A DNA stretch of 64,000 bases. It comes from Triplophysa rosa. Lineage: Eukaryota; Chordata; Actinopteri; Cypriniformes; Nemacheilidae. Position numbers and translations under genes: made by a program. Of this stretch, positions 53,286 through 61,777 are shown piece by piece (position 1 is the stretch's first letter; each line of letters opens with the position of its first letter). The stretch is taken from contig NC_079913.1 of the NCBI RefSeq assembly GCF_024868665.1, positions 15,332,147 to 15,396,146 of the forward strand. The letters are read 5' to 3'. A model generated the notes under the pieces. The model did not search any database. It was given only the letters and a program-made list of their open reading frames with translations, and was not told the origin of the DNA.

Positions 53286-54500
53286 ATGGCTTCTACTGAA
53301 ACGGATAAGTTCTTAAATTCACCTTCTGATCGTTTATTAAATTTGTTGTGGAAAGATCAGCTAATTGAAGTTGCGACGCATTATGATGTTGGTCTCACTG
53401 CTTATGATAAAAGGTTAAAAGAGAGCATCCAAGTAATTTTAAGATCAACTCTCGTGGATAGAGGGGTTTTACGTCCTTTAGCTGAGCCATTGGATCCTGT
53501 TGTTTCAGCTTCTTCCGCTTCCATGTTGACTTTTGAACAACAGAAGCAATTGGCTGTTCTCCACCTTGAACGTCGTAAAATGGAGTTCCAGATGGAGATC
53601 GAAAAACGAAAAATTGATCAGGAGGCAATGTTGTCACAGCAAGCTTTAGAATGAAGAAAGCTTGAGATTCAGCAACAGCATTTAGACCTTATGAAAGAAG
53701 GCAAGATTAAGGTTTTTTCAAATGTTGAAGATGCGCATGTGTTTGGGGAAAGTGATTCATCTCGTTCCACATTTAATGTGGCTACAAATTTATGTTTGAT
53801 GCCTTTATTCAATTAGGAAGATGTTGACACATTTTTTGTGTTGTTTGAGCGTGTCCAGTTGTGGCCAGTCAAGGTTGGCCGGATGCCGAGCGTACTCTTA
53901 TGTTACAGTGTGTGGTGACTGGGAAGGCACAGAAAGCCTATTCTGCATTAAGTTTCGTTGATAGTCAAAACTATGATAAAGTTAAGACTGCGATTTTAAA
54001 AACTTACGAAATGGTTCCCGAGGCTTACAGACAAAAATTTTGTGCGTTGAGAAGACATTCTTCTGGAACCTATGTAGAACTGGCGCGTGATTTAGAGATC
54101 TGTTGTAACCGTTGGTGTAGCGCTTCAGGTGTTAAGACATTGGAAAACCTTTTTGAGTTAATTGTTTTGGAGCAGTTTAAAAATACCTTGCCAAGTCAAA
54201 TTGCAATTTATATTACTGAATGTGATGCATGTACAGCATATGAAGCTGCGATACTTGCTGATGAATACGAGTTGGCTCATAAAACACGTTGGGATGTGAA
54301 TTGTTTTAAAATTGAGCATGATGACTTCTCTGTGGCTCCATCCGTAATGTCATCGTCATTCCCTAGTTCAAGTACGTGACCAGTAAGAGGGGTGAATTCC
54401 AATCTTTGTTGTAATTATTGTCTCGGTCAGCGTCATTGGAAAAAAGACTGCCCTATACTTAAATCTAAAGGTCGATCTTATGTTACGTCAAAACCAGTGC
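53286..54500 (+). pseudogene. gag: Gypsy B gag, with stops and a frameshift
   Basis: ATG 53286 starts a gag with a helical charged region (EQQKQLAVLHLERRKMEFQM). TGA at 53652-53654 interrupts it, another stop and a frame change follow near 53815-53860, and then comes the capsid core 53861-54379 (DAERTLMLQCVVTGKAQKAY, LELARDLEIC-like region, VLEQFKNTLPSQIAIYI). A further TGA at 54377 precedes the zinc knuckle CNYCLGQRHWKKDC (CCHC spacing 2-4-4). The layout is that of a fish SCAN-like gag. It is clearly inactive. Confidence 0.8.
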
Positions 54501-55063
54501 TGATTGCTTCGGCAGTTGAATCTAATAATTTGCTTTCTTTTTGTTCCATTACGGATACTAATGGTGACAGGGTGATCAGTAAAGATTCAGAATTTTCATC
54601 CTTTATTTCAGATGGATATGTGTCCCTTCTGAAGGCTGAGAAAGTTCCGGTTAAAATATTACGAGATACTGGTGTGTCCGCATCATTTATTTTAGAGTCT
54701 GTACTTCCTTTCTCACATGAGTCTTTTACAGGGGAAACACTTCTTATTTGTGGGATAGGACTGACGAAAATGTCTGTACCTGTACATAAGGTCGTCTTGT
54801 CTTCTGGTCTAGTTGATGGTGAGGTTGAGTTGGGGGTGAGACCAGCACTTCCCGTGGTTGGAGTTTCTGTAATTTTGGGCAACAATTTAGCTGGGAACCG
54901 AGTTTGGAGTGATGATTCGCCTCCTTTGATTGTGTCTTCTAGGCCACTATCTGCTGAAGAGGCTAAAGCAGATGTGCAAGAATTGACAGATGTTTTTCCA
55001 GCGTGTGTGGTTACCCATTCTGCGAGCCATATGAATATGGAAGGGAAACATGCGGAAATTTAA
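54501..55063 (+). pseudogene. Gypsy B protease region
   Basis: It continues the 54392 frame. VPVKILRDTGVSASFILESV holds the D-T-G active-site triad of a retroviral-type aspartic protease, and SVILGNNLAGNRVW is the second-flap-like motif. It ends at TAA 55061-55063. After the stop about 220 bp (55064-55284) of pol continues in broken frames, where the integrase zinc-binding domain would be expected. Confidence 0.7.
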
Positions 55064-55284
55064 GTGGAGACTAAAGGTATTCCGTGGCCCGATGCAATTT
55101 CAACTGTTTCCCGAGATGATTTGATTAGACAGTAAAGGGAAGACTCTTCCTTAAAAGCTTTATTTTCACAAGTAGTAGCTGACAATGATATTTCTTATGG
55201 TTATTTTATTGAGGACGAGGTTCTAGTATGGAAATGGACACCTTACGTTAAAGGAATTTTACTAGAACCCATTACACAGATAGT

Positions 55285-56400
55285 ATGTGCCAAGTTACAC
55301 GTTACACTGCGGCTTTTGCGTTGTGTTCGATCACGGCGAAGTCCGTTATTAAAGCATTGTCCCAGTTTGTTTCGACTTTCGGCATACCTAAAATCATACA
55401 AACTTATCGAGGGAGTAATTTTACTTCTGGAATCTTTAAAGAGGTTTTGCGTCACCTTAATATTAAACACAATGTGTCTTCATCTTATCATCTACAAAGT
55501 CTATGCGTTTTAGAGCGTTGCCATCAAATCGTTGTTCCTTTCTTATTGTGTGGAGTTGCACAGAGACTGGGAGGAAGGTCTACCTTGGCTTATTCTGGCT
55601 GTAAGGGAGGTTGTACATGAGAGTACTGGATTTAGTCTGAACGAACTTGTTTTTGTACATACTGTTCGGGGACCGTTAACTGTGCTTCGCGATCACTGGG
55701 TACATACTGAACCTCCAAAAAAATTATCTGAATATGTGAATGGTTTTAAAAGACGTCTTTTTGAGGCCGAAGGGAGAATCTAAACCAAGCGCAATTAAAA
55801 ATGAAACGACTGTATGATCGTCAGACCGAGATTCGATCATTCTGTGTAGGGGACCAGGTATTAGCTTTGCTTCCTGTATTTCTGTCACCATTTAAAGCCA
55901 AGTTTGCCGGCCCTTATGTGGTGGTACGTAAAGTGTCAGATGAGAATTATACCATTGATACACCAGAAAGGAAAAACAAAGTGCAGTTGTGCCATGTAAA
56001 TTTGCTCAAACCATATTATTCATGTGAGGTTTTGCCCCTTAAAATGGCGCGAACGGTTTTGTCTGTAAACCACGATGTGTCGTTAATGGATTCCAAGAAA
56101 AGAATGGAGGAACACGCAGGTGACTGTGATTTGCAGCCTCACTTGAAGAATTCTGAAATGTTAAATAATCTGCATACTCTTTTGGGACATCTTCCCTTTG
56201 TTAACCGTTCTGAATTAATTCAATTGATTCAAGAATATACATCTTTATTTTCTGATACCCTGACACAAACTCATGTTTTGCAGCATGATATTGATGTCGG
56301 TGACTCTACTCCAATTCGCCAGCGTTTTTACAGGGTGCCGTGGGTTAAAAGAAAATATTTAGAGTCCAAAGTCAAGTATTTAGGCTACTTGAAAATAATT
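55285..56400 (+). pseudogene. Gypsy B integrase (core and GPY/F module), damaged
   Basis: Integrase core remnants: VTRYTAAFALCSITAKSVIK, FGIPKIIQTYRGSNFTSGIF and LCVLERCHQ. The second catalytic Asp is replaced by Tyr (QTYRGSN, where related enzymes have a D-RG or D-GS pattern). The N-terminal HHCC zinc domain and the first catalytic Asp are missing, because the region jumps from pol linker to core near 55280. Frames shift at about 55520 and 55783. The GPY/F module is at 55801-56000 (FKAKFAGPYVVVRKVSDENY). This integrase could not join DNA ends. It lies upstream of RT. Confidence 0.8.
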
Positions 56401-56438
56401 TAGCTGTTCCATCGTTTTCTAATTGGTCGTCTCCTTGT

Positions 56439-57575
56439 TTGTTGGTCAATAAGAAAGACGGAACATTCCGTTTTTGTATGGACTACCGAAAATTAAATGC
56501 CGTTAGCAAACCGGATTCTTTTCCTCTCCCACGTGTAGAGGACTGTGTGGATAAAGTAGGTGCTGCAAAATATCTTAGTAAATTTGATTTACTAAAAGGT
56601 TATTGGCAGGTTCCTCTAATGGAATGCGCACGAGAGATTGCTGCGTTTATCACGCCTGATGGCTTGTACTCATTTAATGTCATGAGTTTTGGTTTGCGAA
56701 ATGCTCCAGCCACGTTCCAACGGTTAATGAATTATGTGATAGCTGATCTTAAAGGATGCGCTGTCTATTTAGATGATCTCGTGGTGTACAGTGATTCGTG
56801 GGACGAACATTTGGTCCGAATTCGTTCTTTATTCGACAAATTGTCAGAGGCTCGTCTCACTGTGAACCTGGCGAAATGTGAGTTTGCCCAAGCCACAGTG
56901 ACATATTTGGGTAAGGTTGTCGGTCGTGGTGTGGTTCGACCGATAAACGCAAAAATTGAAGCAATCGATAAATACCCACCACCCTCCACAAAACGAGAAT
57001 TGATGCGTTTTTTAGGGATGGTGGGATATTATAGGAGTTTTTGTCGCAATTTTTCGGAGATCGCTGCCCCACTTACTGATCTTTTGAAGAATTCTCGTAC
57101 TTTTGTTTGGACTTCGATTTTCCAAACTGCTTTTGAAACTGTTAAAACCCTTCTTATGTCATCTCCAGTCGTTGCCGCTCCTCAGTTGCATAGACCGTTT
57201 AAAATTCATGTGGATGCCAGCAAAGTGGGTGCGGGGGCAGTCCTTTTGCAGGACGATGATCAGGGTATTGAGAGACCAGTATGTTTCTTTTCTAAGAAGT
57301 TCCTGTCGTATCAATTGAGCTAATCGGTAATTGAAAAAGAAGTGTTAGCTTTGATTTGGGCATTACAACATTTTGATGTCTATGTGGGAGGGGGAGTTAG
57401 TGTTGTTGTGTACTGTGATCACAATCCCCTGACATGTTTGACAAATTTTCAAAATCCAACTCAACGATTGATGCGATGGTCGTTGTTTCTTCAATCGTAC
57501 AATTTGAAAGTTTGTTATATTAAAGGATCCGATAATGTCCTGGCGGATGCGTTGTCTCGTGCACCTATTTCTTGA
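56439..57575 (+). pseudogene. Gypsy B reverse transcriptase and RNase H, one in-frame stop
   Basis: RT motifs are complete: KKDGTFRFCMDYRKLNAVSK, FDLLKGYWQVPL, MSFGLRNAPATFQRLMN and the catalytic AVYLDDLVVYS. RNase H starts at IHVDASKVGAGAVLLQ and ends NVLADALSRAPIS at TGA 57573-57575. A single TAA at 57321-57323 interrupts it (LS*SVIEKEVLAL) in an otherwise continuous frame. The end of the RT-upstream linker is in a shifted frame near 56390. The protein copies the element RNA into DNA; one codon change and one indel separate it from an open frame. Confidence 0.85.
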
Positions 57576-57787
57576 AGTTATGTTTTATTTTATTTTTTCC
57601 TTCCCTGTTGTATTTTGTAATTATTTCTTAGGAACCGGGAAGTAGAGCTGTGTTGGGTCTGTGGTGAAAGTGGTAAGATGTTTCGGTGCCAACTGACTTT
57701 TGTAATTTTAGAACTGAATTCTGAAATGGAGATTTATTGTAGTAATTTTGCTTTTGTAACCTTTGGTTATTGTTTTGTGGGGGAGGG

Positions 57788-58101
57788 TGTGACGCCCCTG
57801 CCGGTTGTTATTGTCTTTTGTATGTTTTTGTGCGTTGTTTCAGGAGATTGGTTTGTGATTGCAGATTGGGGACACCGGCGCAAGGGATTCCAATCTATAT
57901 AAACGGCGTTTTCCAGCTAGATGTGGTGTCCTTTCCTTTTTGGATTCCATTTTACGTTTATTTCGTTGTATTGGTTACTTTGGCTCGAGCTGTGTTCAAT
58001 TAGAGCTTTTATTTAGTATGTTGTTATAAATAAAAATGCATTTTTTCTGCAAGTATGCTCGTCTACTCCCTTTTTTGTTGTGATCTCATGGAATTGCAAC
58101 A
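57788..58101 (+). repeat. Gypsy B 3' LTR
   Basis: Same as the 5' LTR with few changes. It ends GGAATTGCAACA and is followed by AGCTC, the target duplication. Confidence 0.9.
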
Positions 58102-58943
58102 AGCTCAATGTGGCATTATGAGGTCTTCTTGTACAGCAAACATGATGTATAGCTCTGAGCACACGAGTGCAGCTCATTTGTCATCGTGTGAAGGTTCAGG
58201 AGGTGCTGCGCTGTTCCGTTGGGTTTCCAGTTGAGTGCCTGAGCTTTTCAAAGCTCTGTAGAGATTTGAGTTTTATTTCCTCTCATCCTCTGATTCTCAT
58301 ACAGTCACTCATCTCATAAATGACCTTATTCATTACACGTCTTTACTAAGAAAGTTTCTGTTATGAGCAAATGTCTTTCTTGAGCAGAGTCTCCCAACAA
58401 AGTCAACTGTACTTAAAGTTAATTTGTTATGGTAAGAAGTTGCCTTTGTGCTTTTAGTCATTTTTCTCTTTTCCAGGTTGCGATATTTTGTATATTTTGG
58501 TGTGCTTATTTTTTGTTTAGGGTTATTTAATCACTTATTTAAATCTTCAATTGAATAATGTGGTACGGAAATTTGGATTTTGTTGTTTATTGACTTTTCT
58601 TTCATAATAAATACTTTAAGTATTGTATGTTGTGGTAATAATAATAATAATTCATTACATTTATATAGCGCTTTTCTAGACACTCAAAGCACTTTACATG
58701 GAAGGGGGATCTCCTCAACCACCACCAATGTGTTGTCCCCCCATCCTTAAGCCATCATTAAAAAAAGAGAATTGAAGGAATTAGTTGTCAGAGAGGTCAT
58801 TGGGTCTGCATAGAGAATGTATTTTTATATAGACAGATCGTCACAACAGCTTCAGCTCACACATCAGTAACACTGTCAAAAAAAATTAGCTTTCCAAAGT
58901 ATAGCAATCCACATCAATGAAACATGGACGTTAAGTATATAAT
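58102..58943. other. No gene; dispersed repeat tail at 58630-58745
   Basis: 58640-58745 reads ATTTATATAGCGCTTTTCTAGACACTCAAAGCACTTTACAT-type sequence, here in pieces, the complement-like tail of a fish L2/SINE family. The rest is AT-rich without features. Confidence 0.4.
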
Positions 58944-58948
58944 ATATT

Positions 58949-59483
58949 TGTCACGGTCTGGCAGAAAGAACCCAAATGCAGGCAGCAGTGAAGGGGTTAA
59001 CAGATACTTTATTTTAACAAAGAAACAAAAACAGAAACTAAAACACCCACGATGGGGAAAAACCAAGAAAACAGGATAACATGCAGCAGACAGAACACAG
59101 ATGAACTAAGACAGGGTAAACTGAACAACACTAGACAAACGCTAAATAACAGACTTACAAAACTCGACTTGACTTGACTAGAAATATTTAAACAGAACAC
59201 TGGTACGGACAGGAACAAGAACAACGAACGAGCACAGGACAAAGAAACAAGAGGGTATATATAGGGAACACAAATGAGGGATAACGACACAGGGCAGGTG
59301 TGGGTAATCAAACACTTAGGGAAGGATAACGAGGAAACGAGATGGCGGGAACAGAGACGAGACACTGGAAAAACACATGAGAGGCATAAACATCTCATGG
59401 TTTTCCCACATAAAACCCAAGAACTCTGCCCCGATCCCACCACACGACTAGAATTTCATAAACAAGACGGTGGGACCGTGACA
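58949..59483 (-). mobile_element. Solo LTR with target duplication ATATT
   Basis: It starts TGTCACGGTCTGGCAG and ends GGGACCGTGACA, with the perfect 5-bp duplication ATATT (58944-58948 and 59484-59488). On the minus strand an AATAAA signal lies near the end and a GGTATATATAGG TATA-like site lies near 59255. It is not related to the Gypsy A, B or C LTRs. Ten bases later Gypsy C begins. Confidence 0.85.
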
Positions 59484-59492
59484 ATATTAAGT

Positions 59493-59927
59493 TGTGACAG
59501 GCAGAGCAACGACACGTACACAGTAGGTAAAGAGTATGACCCCGGAGGGTAAGTTTATTGATAGCCTCCTGGAGGAGACGAAGGAAATACAGGGTTGGGG
59601 AGCCGGGTCAATCCTATCATCGGATCCGTTACTCTCCAGAGCCGAGGAGGGTATGAGTCGTTGGGCCGGCCTGTCCAGTTGCTGCGAGTAGCGGGGCGGG
59701 ATGGGCGTTCCTTCCGGTCGTTCGCTCAATCGTCCGAGTCTGGAAAAAAACCACAAGAACAAAGCTTGAGTGTGATCTCTGTGCTCTGGAGACGTTGCTC
59801 ACCTTCCTGCGATTGCCAGCGGCTTTTATAGCCGTTTGGCACAAGGCGCTGATGGGCGGCAGGTGTGCCGCTCTGATTTCCTCCGTCTCCATGGCGACGC
59901 TGATTGTGCAAGGGGTGACTCGTCACA
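59493..59927 (-). repeat. Gypsy C 3' LTR and adjoining polypurine tract
   Basis: Plus strand TGTGACAGGCAGAGC...GACTCGTCACA. On the minus strand it is preceded by GCTTTGGGGGGGGAG (59928-59942), a polypurine tract, and has CTATAAAAGCC as TATA box near 59825. Confidence 0.8.
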
Positions 59928-61760
59928 CTCCCCCCCCCAAAGCGTCGACCTATTCCTCTGAGACGTCCTGTGGACCTCCGGGGAGAGACCTTGGGTGGGA
60001 GGGGGGAAGTTACCTGACCGAGTTGTCCATCCTGACCACATCCTCGACAGACCGTCAGCGTTGCCGTGGGAGGCCCCGGCCCGGTGTATCACTGTGAAGT
60101 GGTAGTCCTGGAGAGCTAGGAACCATCGTGTGACTCGGGCATTGGTATTTTTGGCTTTCGCCATCCACTGGAGCGGGGCATGGTCAGTCACTAACGAGAA
60201 GCTCCGTCCCAGAAGATAATATCGCAGCTCCAGGACTGCCCACTTTATAGCCAGGGCCTCCCTCTCCACGGTGGCGTACCGGCTTTCCGCGGGTGTGAGT
60301 TTCCGGCTAATGTACACCACCGGATGCTCCACTCCGTTGGGTGTCTGCGATAGCACCGCTCCCAGGCCGGTGTCCGAGGCGTCGGTCTGGAGGATGAAGG
60401 GGCAGCCGAAATCGGGCGCATGCAGTACAGGTGCGGACGACAGTGTCTTCTTCAGGGCCTGAAATGATCGCTCCGTTTCCGGGGTCCACTTCACCTCCTC
60501 CGGCTGCCCCTTCCTGGTCAGGTCGGTCAGGGAGCTGGCTATGGACGAAAAGTTGGGGATAAAACACCGATAGTACCCCGCTAGCCCCAGGAAGGCGCGT
60601 ACCTGGGATTTGTTGTTGGGTCGGGGAGCGTCCCGGACGGCCTCCACCTTTTTCGTCTGGGGTTGGATAAGGCCTCCCCCCACCCGATACCCCAGGTACT
60701 GGGCTTCGGCCAGTCCGAGGTGGCACTTTTTGGGGTTGGCCGTCAAGCCTGCCTTCCGAAGGTCCGACAGCACTCTTCGCAGTCTGTCCAGATGGTCGTC
60801 CCAGGACCCCGAGTGGATGACTAGATCATCTATATATGCGGCTGCATAGGCTTGATGGGGCCGCAGCAAGACGTCCATCATCCGTTGAAACGTGGCAGGT
60901 GCCCCATGCAATCCGAATGGCAGCACGGTGTACTGCCAGTGTCCAGAGGGGGTGCTAAATGCGGTTTTCTCCCGGGACTTTGGAGAAAGGGGCACCTGCC
61001 AATATCCCTTTGTTAGATCGAGGGTGGAGATGAAGCGGGCTTTCCCCAGCCGGTCCAGGAGCTCATCCACTCGGGGCATTGGGTAACTGTCGAAGCTGGA
61101 CACCTCATTGAGTCGCCGAAAGTCATTACAAAACCGGAGAGTGCCGTCTGGTTTCGGGACCATTACAATGGGACTGGACCAGGGGCTGCGGGAGGGCTCT
61201 ATTACCCCCAACTCTTGCATTCTGGTGATCTCCTCCTCTATAGCCAGCCGACGAGCCTCTGGCACCCGGTAGGGCCGCTGTCTCACCACGACTCCAGGTG
61301 GTGTTCGGACCTCGTGTTGAATCACCCGAGTCTGCCCGGGCTTTGGGGAAAAGACGTCCTGGAACTGACTGACCAGGGAGTGGAGATCTTTTTTCTGGAG
61401 AGGGGACAGCTGTTCTCCCATCTGGATCACTGGCGGGTTATCCAGGGCGAACGCGGCCATCTGGGCTGGGGTGGCGACCCATTTCTTTAACAAGTTGACG
61501 TGGTACAGCTGCTCCTCCCGTCTCCGTCCCGGCTGACGGACCCGGTAGTTGACTGGCCCTACCTTCTCCACAACGGTGTAGGGTCCTTTCCAGGAGGCCA
61601 GGAATTTAGAGGTGGCTGTGGAGGTCAGGACCAACACTCGATCTCCAGGCTGGAATTCCCTCGGTTGGGCGGGCCGGTCATACCACCGTTTTTGGGCGCG
61701 CTGGGCCTCGACGAGGTGTTCCTTCACTATCGGCATCACCCGATCTATGCGATCTTGCAT
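59826..61760 (-). CDS. pol: Gypsy C GPY/F module, reverse transcriptase and RNase H
   Basis: The frame is 644 codons. It begins inside the integrase C-terminal part (AQKRWYDRPAQPREFQPGDR), with GPY/F at FLASWKGPYTVVEKVGP. RT follows: FCNDFRRLNEVSSFDSYPMP, LDLTKGYWQVPLSP, YTVLPFGLHGAPATFQRMMD and the catalytic AAYIDDLVIHSGSWD. RNase H is at [16 protein letters not shown] and ends at GNADGLSRM. The last 70 codons read through the polypurine tract into the LTR and are probably not functional. This is the second half of a polyprotein whose first half is 61778-64000. The first methionine (61760) is unlikely to be a real start. Confidence 0.9.
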   Translation of the reverse strand: MQDRIDRVMPIVKEHLVEAQRAQKRWYDRPAQPREFQPGDRVLVLTSTATSKFLASWKGPYTVVEKVGPVNYRVRQPGRRREEQLYHVNLLKKWVATPAQMAAFALDNPPVIQMGEQLSPLQKKDLHSLVSQFQDVFSPKPGQTRVIQHEVRTPPGVVVRQRPYRVPEARRLAIEEEITRMQELGVIEPSRSPWSSPIVMVPKPDGTLRFCNDFRRLNEVSSFDSYPMPRVDELLDRLGKARFISTLDLTKGYWQVPLSPKSREKTAFSTPSGHWQYTVLPFGLHGAPATFQRMMDVLLRPHQAYAAAYIDDLVIHSGSWDDHLDRLRRVLSDLRKAGLTANPKKCHLGLAEAQYLGYRVGGGLIQPQTKKVEAVRDAPRPNNKSQVRAFLGLAGYYRCFIPNFSSIASSLTDLTRKGQPEEVKWTPETERSFQALKKTLSSAPVLHAPDFGCPFILQTDASDTGLGAVLSQTPNGVEHPVVYISRKLTPAESRYATVEREALAIKWAVLELRYYLLGRSFSLVTDHAPLQWMAKAKNTNARVTRWFLALQDYHFTVIHRAGASHGNADGLSRMWSGWTTRSGNFPPPTQGLSPEVHRTSQRNRSTLWGGECDESPLAQSASPWRRRKSERHTCRPSAPCAKRL

Positions 61761-61777
61761 CTGTTGGACGTGCTCGA

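Larger units (their letters stand above)
49990..58101 (+). mobile_element. Gypsy B: full-length Ty3-type LTR retrotransposon, integrase before RT, with a nested L2 LINE
   Basis: Order: 5' LTR (49990-50307), proline-type primer-binding site, leader interrupted by an L2 LINE (50458-52901), gag, protease, partial integrase, RT, RNase H, polypurine tract (57776-57787, GTGGGGGAGGG) and 3' LTR (57788-58101). It is flanked by the perfect 5-bp duplication AGCTC (49985-49989 and 58102-58106). Codons are AT-rich, unlike Gypsy A and C. Stops, frameshifts and a lost integrase catalytic residue make it defective, though the LTRs remain very similar. Confidence 0.92.
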
